From the NCBI GenBank assembly GCA_003116995.1, contig BDSL01000172.1, positions 1 to 64,000 on the forward strand: a stretch of DNA of 64,000 nucleotides, written 5' to 3'. The notes beneath the pieces are model-generated. The model did not search any database. It was not told where the DNA came from and was given only the letters and a program-made list of their open reading frames with translations. Below, one piece after another: positions 36,391-45,547 of the stretch; the first letter of the stretch is position 1; each line of letters opens with the position of its first letter. The position numbers and the translations under genes are program-made. This stretch comes from Yamagishiella unicocca (lineage: Eukaryota > Chlorophyta > Chlorophyceae > Chlamydomonadales > Volvocaceae).

Positions 36391-36496
36391 TTAACATAGG
36401 GAACATCAATGGGAAACGCCACCCGCCATCAAAGCCCTCAACGTGGTTGAACTCAGAACTCAGAACTCAGAACACAGAACATATGTCATATCAACA

Positions 36497-37594
36497 TCAT
36501 ATAGCATCTACGAAGTATGCGAGCTCAGCTGATATATTATTTAGCCGTTGCACCAAGTCTTGCCGCTCGAAGGTAACCCTATCCCTATCTGAGTTCCCAA
36601 TTGTTTTGCGAACAGCTGTTGGTGCAGCTTTTGGCTCTCTTTGTTTTGGACCCCGCATGGATGGCACGGAAAATGATCCAAATCCGGCAGGAGCATAGAG
36701 GGGAGCTGAAAATCCGCGAGGAGGGGGGATTGAATAGCTTCCACGCTCTTGCTGAAGCCGTCTTTGGCGTGTTTTGTGCTGCTCATACAAATCTGCGTCT
36801 TCATTATCACCACGATGCATATATCTACTATGATATAGTGATGTACCCGACATCGATGATCGGAAGTCGTTATTTGGTCCTGTTGCTGCTTCACTCATTG
36901 GTTCACTTGCTGACTCGTCGTGCTCATAGTATGATTCCTGAAGTTCGATACCCTCCTCTTGGGGAGTCGAAAAGCTATTTGGAATGGCCTCATCATTTAA
37001 TTTGTTGGTGGTGGTCGAGTTGTTGGTAGAGTCAAGAGTAGAGTCGAGAGTAGAGTCAAGAGTAGAGTCAAGAGTAGAGTCAAGAGTAGAGTCAAGAGTA
37101 GAGTCAAGAGTAGAGTCACGAGCAGAGTCAAGAGTAGAGTCGATAGCAGATCCGATGATGGAGCTGGTGACGTTAGCCGAATTCATATCACTATGTGTAT
37201 CTGTAATGATTGGTTCCTGCAATGATTCGTTCAATTGATCATCCGCATTTGCTTGTACTGTTGCTTGTAGTGAATCGCTTTCATCATTTTTCACCGTTGA
37301 TTTGATCCTTCGAACCTTCCGCATCAATGATTGTTCACTAATCGAAAGGTCAGTGAACCGTTTCAGCTCTTGAGGAGTGGGGTTGCGGTTGTGGATCTTG
37401 TCAAATACGCGTATGACTGTGGATGCATGGATAGGTTCAGACGAAAATGTTTCGACATCAGCACCTCGATCAGAATTCATCGCTTTTGACTCTAGTGCCG
37501 TCTTAGATACTTCACGGGACTTCAAGTAAAATGAAAAGACAATAAATGCCACTACGATGATACCAAAAATGTAGATTAAGCTTCGTGCCTGCAT
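36497..37594 (-). CDS. Membrane-anchored repeat protein
   Basis: 365 aa from ATG at 37594. A membrane anchor lies at residues 5-24. A short conserved-looking domain follows (VIRVFDKIHNRNPTPQELKRF), with the 'NRxPTxxEL' pattern common in NCLDV anchored virion proteins. Then comes an array of STLD/STLDSA repeats (about residues 150-190, DNA 37020-37145) and a disordered tail with PPRGFSAPLYAPAGFG. Likely virion protein. Confidence 0.8.
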   Translation of the reverse strand: MQARSLIYIFGIIVVAFIVFSFYLKSREVSKTALESKAMNSDRGADVETFSSEPIHASTVIRVFDKIHNRNPTPQELKRFTDLSISEQSLMRKVRRIKSTVKNDESDSLQATVQANADDQLNESLQEPIITDTHSDMNSANVTSSIIGSAIDSTLDSARDSTLDSTLDSTLDSTLDSTLDSTLDSTLDSTNNSTTTNKLNDEAIPNSFSTPQEEGIELQESYYEHDESASEPMSEAATGPNNDFRSSMSGTSLYHSRYMHRGDNEDADLYEQHKTRQRRLQQERGSYSIPPPRGFSAPLYAPAGFGSFSVPSMRGPKQREPKAAPTAVRKTIGNSDRDRVTFERQDLVQRLNNISAELAYFVDAI

Positions 37595-37686
37595 TTATCA
37601 GATTCTACTTTTTTTTTCATTTCGCACAGAACTAAAGAAGTAGAAGTACACAACTAAAGAATTAAGGTTGATATTGTACAAAATAA

Positions 37687-39144
37687 TTAAGATGAAAGGT
37701 CAATGTTCAGTGTGCGACGAGGAGCACTACGCCCTTTCTTTGCTACATTAGATGATCTCTTACTGGGTGATGGAAATATGCCATCAAGGACGCTTCCTAC
37801 ATCATCCGCGATATCATCTGCACTGTGTGTAGAAACGATCTCGAGGCGCTGCATATCGTCATTTGAATCTTCAAAAGTGCGCATATGTAGATCCTTCAAG
37901 AGGCTGTTCACATTCATTCGGGGACCACGCATTGGCTGCGTTTGTTGTTGCTGCTGCTGTTGCTGATGGTATTGTTGGTTTTGCTGTTGTTGCTGTTGTT
38001 GTTGCTGCTGTTGCTGCTGTTGTTGCGGTTGTTGCTGCTGTTGCTGTTGAACAGGACTTGGACCGCCTCCTCCAAACATATTACTGAGCATAGGCATAAA
38101 TCCACTCAACATTGAGAAAATACCTCCACCTCCACCTCCACCTCCACCCCCGTTGTTATTACCACCTCCACCGCCGTTGTTATTATTACTACTACCATTC
38201 ATGCTACCACGCACATAGTCAGAAAAGCGGTTATTGGCGCTATAGACGACCGCACTGCACACCAGCGCAAAAAATAGCTTCACCTCTGGAGGATAATTCG
38301 TCTGTCCACGATATTTGTCATAGAGTTCTTCCATGATATCATCAAAGTTCTCCACTGAGTCGCCAACATCCCTGGCCCATCCATTCAGCTTGCAATCGAA
38401 CGGGCACATATTGCTGCACAATTCGATGCCATTTACACAGGCCATCAACATGTGCCTCTGAAACGTCCTTGCATTGAGGATTTCACGATTGCGTCGCATC
38501 TGGACAAATTCTCTCTGCATGTCCTCCAACGGGGAATCGAGCGAATAGTAGTTGACCATCTTGACATTCTTCTTCTCTCGCAGTTGGTCAAACTCGTATA
38601 GGAGTTGACGTTTCATAGACAACTCTTCCACCGAGTTCCGAGGCTTGCGAAGCCAGTACGCGTCTGACTTTTTGTCATCAACTTCTTCAGTTGTAGGTTT
38701 CTTCTTGTCACGTACGGAAACCTTTGATATCCGCGATATGCGAGACACATGTGATGCCCTAGAGGAAGAATCAGAATCCGCCGGATCGGGGTGGAATGGA
38801 CGTTGTGGCTGATCTGGATGATGGTGCTGATGAACCTTATGCTGCTGATCAATCACCATCTTGGGTTCCATGAACATCCTATCCATCGCACGATCTACTT
38901 TACTAGGCATTTGACGCGACGACGCTTCAGATTTGGCTCCATCATCATCAATAGAGTTCCAGTCATGCACCATCTTGCGCTTTACCTCTGGATCATCGTA
39001 TCGAAATGATCTGTGGCTGCTATGCTTAGATCCTGCAGAAAGAACTGAGAGAGCATCATGCGACAGGGACTTCTTGCGAGGATTCACTAGAAGGTCGATG
39101 CCCAGGCTACCAATGTTATCTGGTGGAAGTGATGCGTCTGACAT
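37687..39144 (-). CDS. DUF5767-like conserved NCLDV protein
   Basis: 485 aa from ATG at 39144. Residues about 170-310 match the pattern I know for DUF5767 (name from memory): KRQLLYEFDQLREK..., YSLDSPLEDMQREFVQMRRNREI..., FQRHMLMACVNGIE, CPFDCKLNGWARDVGDSVENFDDIMEELYDKYRG and then a hydrophobic helix. It is preceded by a Ser/Arg-rich disordered region and followed by Gly, Asn and Gln homopolymers. The C-terminus has a basic RRTLNIDLSS. Conserved across many NCLDVs and thought virion-related; exact role unknown. Confidence 0.9.
   Translation of the reverse strand: MSDASLPPDNIGSLGIDLLVNPRKKSLSHDALSVLSAGSKHSSHRSFRYDDPEVKRKMVHDWNSIDDDGAKSEASSRQMPSKVDRAMDRMFMEPKMVIDQQHKVHQHHHPDQPQRPFHPDPADSDSSSRASHVSRISRISKVSVRDKKKPTTEEVDDKKSDAYWLRKPRNSVEELSMKRQLLYEFDQLREKKNVKMVNYYSLDSPLEDMQREFVQMRRNREILNARTFQRHMLMACVNGIELCSNMCPFDCKLNGWARDVGDSVENFDDIMEELYDKYRGQTNYPPEVKLFFALVCSAVVYSANNRFSDYVRGSMNGSSNNNNGGGGGNNNGGGGGGGGGGIFSMLSGFMPMLSNMFGGGGPSPVQQQQQQQPQQQQQQQQQQQQQQQNQQYHQQQQQQQQTQPMRGPRMNVNSLLKDLHMRTFEDSNDDMQRLEIVSTHSADDIADDVGSVLDGIFPSPSKRSSNVAKKGRSAPRRTLNIDLSS
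37935..38055. repeat. Poly-Gln coding repeat
   Basis: Mixed CAA/CAG run encoding about 35 Gln with a few Pro, Asn and His interruptions in the DUF5767-like gene. A Gly/Asn repeat lies beside it at 38120-38190. Confidence 0.9.
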
Positions 39145-39372
39145 GATATTGTGTATCTAAAAAACTATAAGATGTCACCAGGTTACGTTTCCAGAACAAA
39201 GTACTTATGACATTTCAAACGCGAAGATTTTAAATGCAGTGCTATAATCAACATATAACGCTAGCGTATAATCCTCTCGGTTTAATCCTCGCAGTCTAAT
39301 CTTCTCGGTCTAATCCTCGCAGTATAATCCTCGCAGTCTAATCCTCACCATTTGATTCGGGTCATTCGGGTC
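39145..39372. other. Intergenic region with CTAATCCTCGCAGT repeats
   Basis: Upstream of the DUF5767-like gene there is GTACTTA at 39201-39207, the reverse of the TAAGTAC motif. A 13-15-bp repeat (TCTAATCCTCGCAGT) occupies 39270-39350. No gene seen. Confidence 0.6.
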
Positions 39373-39486
39373 ACCACTTACATGGGGGTGACTACCTGCA
39401 CCGAGGTCACCTCAGGGACCACGTGTGTTACCACTTACATGGGGGTGACTACCTGCACCGAGGTCACATCAGGGACCATGTGTGTC
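39373..39486. repeat. 57-bp tandem duplication across a stop codon
   Basis: Two copies, 39373-39429 and 39430-39486, differ at a few positions. Each contains the coding end and the TAA of the Ala-rich gene. Only the stop in 39430-39486 is used, and the other copy lies just downstream, in the same frame. Confidence 0.85.
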
Positions 39487-41051
39487 ACCGCGTTTGGGTC
39501 CACCTTGGGGACCACCTTTGGGACCACCTTGGGGACCACCTGCACTAACGCAGATGCGATGATCACTACAGCTATCCACCCAACAGCACTGACAAGAGCA
39601 CTGGCCACAGCACTGACAACATGTGTGAATGCCAACAGGAGCATTCCGATGACGATCACTATTGATGCCAATAGCAGCGTCAGGATGCCGTTCAGGGGCA
39701 TCTTGGAGGTGGCCTCCATGAAGGCCAGAGCTGCAGCAAACGGAGCCTTGTCCGCGGCCTGAGCCTCAGCCGGAGCCACAGTGGCCGTAACCGGGGCCAC
39801 ATCCGTAGCCAGAGCCGCATCTGCAGCCGGGGCCTCAGCCACAACCGTGGCCGTAACCGGGTCCGCATCTGCAGCATCAGCATCGGCCTTAGCCTCAGCC
39901 GCAGCATCAGCCACCGCCTTAGCCTCAGCCTCAGCCGCCTTAGCCTCAGCATCGGCCTTAGCCTCAGCCGCAACCTCAGCATCGGCCTTAGCCGCATCCG
40001 CAGCATCAGCCACCGCCTTAGCCTCAGCCTCAGCCTCAGCCGCCTTAGCCTCAGCCGCAGCCTCAGCCGCCTTAGCCTCAGCCGCAGCCTCAGCATCGGC
40101 CTTAGCCTCAGCCGCCTTAGCCTCAGCCGCAGCCTCAGCATCGGCCTTAGCCTCAGCCGCCTTAGCCTCAGCCGCAGCCTCAGCATCGGCCTTAGCCTCA
40201 GCCGCCTTAGCCTCAGCCGCGGCCTTAGCCACCGCCTTAGCCTTAGCCACCGCCTTAGCCTCAGCCGCCTTAGCCTTAGCCTCAGCCGCCTTAGCCTCAG
40301 CCTTAGCCTCAGCCGCGGCCTCAGCCGCCTTAGCCTCAGCCGCGGCCTCAGCCGCCTTAGCCTCAGCCGCGGCCTCAGCCGCGGCCTCAGCCGCCTTAGC
40401 CAACGCCGCATCCGCAGCATCAGCCACCGCCTTAGCCTCAGCCGCATCCGCAGCATCGGCCACCGCCTCGGCCTCAGCCGCGGCCTCAGCCGCGGCCTTA
40501 GCCTCGGCCTTAGCCGCGGCCTTAGCCTCGGCCTTAGCCTTCAAGATCGAAATCAAGCCTGGCTCTTGGAGCCAAGCCGGATTCGCAGCCTCAGCCTCAG
40601 CCTCAGCCGCAGCCGCAGCCTCAGCCTCAGCCGCAATATTCATCGTAATCTGTTCCTCCAATGACTTGGCTCCCCGAGCCGTAGCCGTAGCCGTAGCCGG
40701 AGCCGGAGCCGAAGTGTTATGTATCTCCAGCTTCTCTACGCGGACATTTCCGTCCCAAGTCAGCACATCCTCGATGCTCTTCACCTGGGTGGACGAGCTA
40801 CCGTTTTTCTGTGTAACGAGTAGAACGCATGCCTTCATCGTTACCTGGAATAACTGGAAATACTCCACGTTTTTGATGAAGTACCTCACGGTATTTTCGT
40901 AAGCGGTCATGCCGGTCGACATCCATTCGGGCTTGTTTGTGGTGCACATATATGCACTAATAACATGGCCCCTTGGAAGGTTCTGATTCAGTCCCTTGTG
41001 AATAGCAATATCATTGCCCTTTCTGATCCTCTGATCTTTCAGCTTGTACAT
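39435..41051 (-). CDS. Ala-Glu-Lys repeat protein with C-terminal membrane segments
   Basis: 538 aa from ATG at 41051. Residues 1-125 form a folded domain (including MKACVLLVTQKNGSS). Residues about 150-420 are an uninterrupted A/E/K/D repeat (AEAKAAEAKADAEAAAEAKA) expected to be one very long helix or coiled coil. Two hydrophobic segments follow at about 450-475 and 480-500. A rod-like membrane-attached structural protein, for example a fibre or a spacer, is plausible. Confidence 0.82.
   Translation of the reverse strand: MYKLKDQRIRKGNDIAIHKGLNQNLPRGHVISAYMCTTNKPEWMSTGMTAYENTVRYFIKNVEYFQLFQVTMKACVLLVTQKNGSSSTQVKSIEDVLTWDGNVRVEKLEIHNTSAPAPATATATARGAKSLEEQITMNIAAEAEAAAAAEAEAEAANPAWLQEPGLISILKAKAEAKAAAKAEAKAAAEAAAEAEAVADAADAAEAKAVADAADAALAKAAEAAAEAAAEAKAAEAAAEAKAAEAAAEAKAEAKAAEAKAKAAEAKAVAKAKAVAKAAAEAKAAEAKADAEAAAEAKAAEAKADAEAAAEAKAAEAKADAEAAAEAKAAEAAAEAKAAEAEAEAKAVADAADAAKADAEVAAEAKADAEAKAAEAEAKAVADAAAEAKADADAADADPVTATVVAEAPAADAALATDVAPVTATVAPAEAQAADKAPFAAALAFMEATSKMPLNGILTLLLASIVIVIGMLLLAFTHVVSAVASALVSAVGWIAVVIIASALVQVVPKVVPKVVPKVDPNAVTHMVPDVTSVQVVTPM
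39850..40560. repeat. Coding repeat GCCTCAGCC / GCCTTAGCC
   Basis: 6-bp-based and higher-order repeats over about 700 bp encode the Ala-rich helix. The long plus-strand open frames here (also Ala-rich) are shadows created by the repeat. Confidence 0.9.
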
Positions 41052-41668
41052 GATTGGTCTTGTTTGGAATTGTTAACGAAGATGGGTCGATGAACAGATG
41101 ATCGTTGATAGGGGGGATCGTTGATGAGTAAATTGAATACTTGATTGATAATGAGAGTGTCGTGTTTGATAACGTTCGTGATGACAGAATATTTGATCCA
41201 TGAAATATATTCAATTTTTTTAGTAAATCATCGATGTCCTATCCAAATAGTCAAGAGGTAAAAATAGTAAAACAAATTCATAACATACAATCTGATATCC
41301 TCAATAGTCTAAAGAGTCTGAGAATCTGATGAGTCTAAAGATTATAATGACGCTGACGAGTCTGAGAATCGGATGAGTCTAACGAGTCTAATAAGTCCGA
41401 TGAGTCTGAAGAGTCTAATGAGTCTGAGAATCTGAAGAGTCTGTAGAGTCTGAAGAACCTAATGAGTGTGAGAGTCTAAAGAGTCTGACGAATCTGAAGA
41501 GAGTCTGAAGAGAGTCTGAGAATCTGTCTCAACTTCAACTTCAATGTTCCAACTACATATTTGCCAAATTGTGACCAGTTCTATTATTAACACTGGTCAT
41601 ATTATATTATGAGATCATCGGAGGACTGCGAGGCGACTTGGGAAGCGACTAGCAAGGCTACCTTGAAA
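41052..41668. other. Non-coding region with GAGTCT repeats
   Basis: 617 bp between divergent and convergent neighbours. 41290-41525 is an array of 9-12-bp GAGTCTGAAGA / GAGTCTAATGA units. 41085-41110 holds GATCGTTGAT repeats. The plus-strand frame at 41609-41824 is mostly antisense to the next gene and is not called. Confidence 0.65.
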
Positions 41669-42169
41669 TTACAACTGAACCAGGATTCCGTTAATAATGT
41701 CTACGATTTGATGGATGTGAGCCGAGAGTGGATCTCCATCAGCAAAGTCCTGAGCGACCTGAGAGTCAAGCAGGACCTGTGCAGCCCGCTCCTTTGCGAC
41801 CTTAATCTGGTCCAGAACATCTGAAACCAGGAACTCGGCAGCAAGGAGTTCGTCAGCCTGGCCGTTGGTAGCCAGGAGGTTAGCAGCCAGGAGGTCAGCC
41901 GCAAAGAGGTTAGCAGCCAGGCGGTCATCACCGTCCACATCGTGCCGGATCTCCTCCATGAGCTCGGCGTTGTCCATGATCTGAGCGACTTTGACGTCAC
42001 TCTGGACCTGTTTTGCAACAGTTATCTGTTCCTTGAAATCGACAGCCACGAGCTCAGCAGCCATGAGTTCGGTAGATAGGAGCTCGAGATCCATCGGGCC
42101 CTGGACAGCCCGAGACAGGGACAGGACTTTGTTAGCCAGGTCCTTGAGATTGTCCTTGGAGTACTCCAT
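41669..42169 (-). CDS. Helical Ala/Leu/Asp-rich hypothetical protein
   Basis: 166 aa from ATG at 42169 (a TTG-led frame reaches 42235). Almost entirely alpha-helical with degenerate heptad-like repeats (AADLLAANLLATN, ELMAAELVAVDF), suggesting a coiled coil. No membrane segment. Composition similar to the Ala-rich neighbour, so a structural role is possible. Confidence 0.72.
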   Translation of the reverse strand: MEYSKDNLKDLANKVLSLSRAVQGPMDLELLSTELMAAELVAVDFKEQITVAKQVQSDVKVAQIMDNAELMEEIRHDVDGDDRLAANLFAADLLAANLLATNGQADELLAAEFLVSDVLDQIKVAKERAAQVLLDSQVAQDFADGDPLSAHIHQIVDIINGILVQL

Positions 42170-42351
42170 AGCCACACCACCTGTCAAGAGTCGATACAGA
42201 CTGTAAATTCGAAAATCTAGGATTCTGAAAAGCAAGACGGCATATAGACAGGAAGGATGGCGATGTTATGAACATATCAGATTTCAATATTTCATATACA
42301 ATTCGTCAATGACATATGAATAGTTGTTGATACTGCCATGTATTTCAGGAT

Positions 42352-42427
42352 TGTATATGAATTGATCCATTGTATATGAATTGATCCGATGTATATGAAT
42401 TGATCCGATGTATATGAATTGATCCGA
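42352..42427. repeat. 19-bp tandem repeat GTATATGAATTGATCCGAT
   Basis: Four units in the 394-bp gap between divergent genes at 42169 and 42564. The gap also holds TAAGTACA at 42541-42548, just before the plus-strand start. No gene seen in it. Confidence 0.9.
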
Positions 42428-42563
42428 GCCATGAGGCAGAATCAATAAAGAATCAAGGACAAAGAAGACAAGGACACACATCAGGACAGGACACAATGAG
42501 ATTTTACTTCAGTAGTAACTATAGTTGCAATACCTACATATAAGTACAAGAGAAGATCACAAA

Positions 42564-44222
42564 ATGTCAACAACGGGTAAGCCACCGTTTATCGCATGGA
42601 TCGCAGTCATGATTTGTACGGTATTAGGTATCCTGGTACAATCATCCATACTGAGCAAACTTGTGTGTGCGCTCATGATATTGTGTATCGTTTCATTCAC
42701 TCTCCTCCCATGTTTCATTGTGGCGTGGGATCCTTCAACAGATCCGTATAGGGTCCAGGATATTACAAGATACATACAGCGTTTCATGACCGTGCTGACA
42801 ATTGCATATTTAGTCTTAATTTATCGGTCGATTAATTCGAAATATGCAATGACTGGGACAAAAACAAGACGCTTGTTACAACGTGGTGGGGAGGTAACAA
42901 TGACGATGGGTGATTTCATGTCGAATGGGCGGAATATAGAAAATTATAAAAAAGAATTTCAAGACATGAAAACAAGTATCGAAGAGAGATTAAAGATCTG
43001 TAGTGATGATGCTACATATGTCTTTACTACTGTAAAAAATGTATATACAAAAATCGTTGAATTTGAAGACCTATATACAACGTTACAAAGGGCTAGAACT
43101 ATAGAAAACATTTCGGATTTGAAATTAATAATGGATCTTGCGGATCCTGTGGATGCATCTAATGCGGATAATGCGGCTAATGCGGCTAATGCATATGCAA
43201 GACTGAAATCCAATGAGAGTTTATTTAGAATATTACAAGACGTTATTAGCAAAGCTAATGAGATAACAACTAAGAAAACTGTTGTAGACACTTTTTTGAA
43301 GTTTGGATGTACTATTGAAAGCTCGAAGACAACTCCGCAACAGTCTCCTACGGCTGGGGCTGGACCCGGGGCTGAGGCGACTGGAGACGGGGATGAGGCG
43401 ACTGGAGACGGGGCTAAGGCGACTGGAGACGGGGCTGCTGAGGCGACTGGAGACGGGGCTGAGGCGACTGGAGACGGGGCTAAGGCGACTGGAGACGGGG
43501 CTAAGGCGGCTGGGCCCGGGGCTGGGGCGACTGGAGACGGGGCTGAGGCGACTGGAGACGGGGCTGAGGCGACTGGAGACGGGGCTGAGGCGACTGGAGA
43601 CGGGGCTGAGGCGACTGGAGACGGGGCTGAGGCGACTGGAGACGGGGCTGAGGCGACTGGAGACGGGGCTGGGGCGACTGGAGACGGGGCTAAGGCAGCT
43701 GGGCCCGGGGCTGGGGCGACTGGAGACGGGGCTGAGGCGACTGGAGACGGGGCTAAGGCAGCTGGGCCCGGGGCTGGGGCGACTGGAGACGGGGCTGGAG
43801 ACGGGGCTGAGGCGTCTGGGCCTGGGGATGGGGATAAATCTGACAAAACTGCCAAGGGTGCACCAGACGATAATGAGGAAGGCGGTACGATAAGTAAGAA
43901 ACTGAGCCAGGCAGAAGCAATTGCATCGCAGACCATGGGTATGGCACGTTCCTCTAAAACAGCAATTTTCGTGACTATCCTTGTTGTTATTCTTATCCTT
44001 GTCACCGCTGGTTTGTACATTGGGAGAGAGAAGTTTGTTGATCATTCAGAATTTTCAGACTTCGACTGGGATCGAGACTTGACCATTTCCATGAAAATGA
44101 TGTATCCCACAAGAGAGAACTTTATTCATAGGGTCCCTGACTTTTCAGTGCCCACACTGACGTTTGCAGTGATTACGCTAATCACACTCAATGTCCCTCC
44201 ACTTTTGGAAATCATGGTTTAA
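42564..44222 (+). CDS. Multi-pass membrane protein with Gly-Asp-Gly-Ala repeat
   Basis: 552 aa from ATG at 42564 (TTG-led extension from 42525 ignored). Three hydrophobic segments open the protein (about residues 8-28, 32-55 and 75-92). A coiled-coil-like helical region runs to about 260. Then comes a 150-residue array of the heptapeptide ATGDGAE (with AAGPGAG variants), and a final membrane segment at about 470-490 before a C-terminal domain with another hydrophobic stretch. It is not collagen (no Gly every third residue). Likely virion or membrane protein. Confidence 0.82.
   Translation: MSTTGKPPFIAWIAVMICTVLGILVQSSILSKLVCALMILCIVSFTLLPCFIVAWDPSTDPYRVQDITRYIQRFMTVLTIAYLVLIYRSINSKYAMTGTKTRRLLQRGGEVTMTMGDFMSNGRNIENYKKEFQDMKTSIEERLKICSDDATYVFTTVKNVYTKIVEFEDLYTTLQRARTIENISDLKLIMDLADPVDASNADNAANAANAYARLKSNESLFRILQDVISKANEITTKKTVVDTFLKFGCTIESSKTTPQQSPTAGAGPGAEATGDGDEATGDGAKATGDGAAEATGDGAEATGDGAKATGDGAKAAGPGAGATGDGAEATGDGAEATGDGAEATGDGAEATGDGAEATGDGAEATGDGAGATGDGAKAAGPGAGATGDGAEATGDGAKAAGPGAGATGDGAGDGAEASGPGDGDKSDKTAKGAPDDNEEGGTISKKLSQAEAIASQTMGMARSSKTAIFVTILVVILILVTAGLYIGREKFVDHSEFSDFDWDRDLTISMKMMYPTRENFIHRVPDFSVPTLTFAVITLITLNVPPLLEIMV
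43360..43825. repeat. 21-bp coding tandem repeat
   Basis: About twenty units of GAGGCGACTGGAGACGGGGC encode ATGDGAE heptapeptides, nearly identical at DNA level, so recently expanded. Both antisense open frames over it are shadows. Confidence 0.92.
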
Positions 44223-44284
44223 CTATAAGGCATGACCAGATTCATCCCAAGATAAGTAGTTTGGAGTTTGTACTGGAGTTTTTA

Positions 44285-45544
44285 ATGGAGTTTGGAATGG
44301 AGTTTGGAATGGCCGCTTCTGGTAATACAGGTTCTAGTACAATCGAAGCTTCATCTTGTCAACATTACCACAGGCTGTCGGATGCAGTACTTAGCACAAA
44401 CGCTATGAAGGATGATGATGTCTTCGACAATTTATGGAAACAGAATGACATGCTACACTCAGAGCTAGATGCATACAAGGATGGTATCTCACGTCACTTT
44501 CGTTCCAAGAAGTGGGACCGTTTCAAGAAACATTGCAATGAGCACGAGTTGATATTTACTTCTACCCCCGAATTTCCCAGCATATCCGCCATGAATCCAA
44601 TCAGTAGGTCGTTTTTTAAGTTGTGGGAGGCCATGCACGATTTTGGTGAAAGCTTCTTCGTTAATGAAAAAAGGAAACTCCGAGCAGTATTTTTGGCGGA
44701 AGGTCCGGGTGGCTTTGTTGAGGCCTTTGCAAAGAGGCGAAGCTCCGAGCCCCCACTGGATGAACTGTTTGGTATGACGCTGATGTCGGCAAATCGTAAC
44801 GTCCCCGAGTGGAAGATCAGTTCCCGGTTAAATCTGCAGAACTTTAAGATGATTACAGGTGCCGATGGCACGGGCGATCTATATAACGTCCATAACATTG
44901 ACATGCTCGTGAATCATGTGGGTGTGGGCAAAGCGGATGTGGTCACTGCGGATGGAGGATTTGATTTTAGCGGGAACTATAACCTACAGGAGAAGCTGTC
45001 ACTTCGTCTAATTGCATCTGAAGTATACACTGCGCTCCAGCTACAGGCACCCAATGGGACGTTCTTCCTCAAGGTATACGACCTGCGTCTCATGCCGACG
45101 CTCATGATCCTATCTATTATCATAAAATGTTATGGCAGCGTCATTCTGATGAAGCCCATGTCCAGTCGTCCTGCCAATTCAGAAAAGTACCTACTGTGTT
45201 CCAACTATATCGGTTGTCCAGAAAACATACTTTCAAGTTTGAGACTATGTGTTCAGAGCGGTGATGTCACTGTGCTCTTGAATTCTCTTGATATGCACCC
45301 ACCCTCGAGGGCTGCCATGGCAGGGTTAATCCGCGCTAATACACATTTTATTCAGCGCCAGATCGACAATATAGATACCACGTTGAACTTCATTCGTAAA
45401 TATGACGCTGCCAACGAAGCGCAAAGGATGGATATGATGAATCAGAAGGCGAATATGCAGATATCGAAGTCTCACGAATGGTGTTTACGTTATATGACTG
45501 GCATTTCAGACGTCGCGCGACAGCTGTACGGTCTAATATTGTAG
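44285..45544 (+). CDS. FtsJ-like cap 2'-O-methyltransferase
   Basis: 419 aa from ATG at 44285; two further in-frame ATGs (44297, 44309) follow in an ATGGAGTTTGGA repeat. Residues order the K-D-K-E tetrad of FtsJ/RrmJ-type methyltransferases: Lys in SFFKLWE, SAM-binding FLAEGPGGFVEAF, Asp in DVVTADGGFDF, Lys in GTFFLKVYD, Glu in RPANSEKYLLC. It should methylate the ribose 2'-O of the mRNA cap, so that viral transcripts resemble host mRNA. Such enzymes occur in many NCLDVs and in asfarviruses. Confidence 0.93.
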   Translation: MEFGMEFGMAASGNTGSSTIEASSCQHYHRLSDAVLSTNAMKDDDVFDNLWKQNDMLHSELDAYKDGISRHFRSKKWDRFKKHCNEHELIFTSTPEFPSISAMNPISRSFFKLWEAMHDFGESFFVNEKRKLRAVFLAEGPGGFVEAFAKRRSSEPPLDELFGMTLMSANRNVPEWKISSRLNLQNFKMITGADGTGDLYNVHNIDMLVNHVGVGKADVVTADGGFDFSGNYNLQEKLSLRLIASEVYTALQLQAPNGTFFLKVYDLRLMPTLMILSIIIKCYGSVILMKPMSSRPANSEKYLLCSNYIGCPENILSSLRLCVQSGDVTVLLNSLDMHPPSRAAMAGLIRANTHFIQRQIDNIDTTLNFIRKYDAANEAQRMDMMNQKANMQISKSHEWCLRYMTGISDVARQLYGLIL

Positions 45545-45547
45545 TGA

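Noticed and set aside
39781..40902. 373-aa plus-strand Ala/Ser-rich ORF
   Set aside because: A mirror of the Ala-rich minus-strand gene with no promoter or folded domain; the same applies to the 254-aa Arg/Leu frame.
43360..43825. Collagen-like domain
   Set aside because: Gly is not present at every third residue; the unit is the heptapeptide ATGDGAE.
42959..44045. Minus-strand ORFs APSPVAS and RLSPVSS
   Set aside because: Antisense shadows of the ATGDGAE repeat in the gene at 42564-44222.
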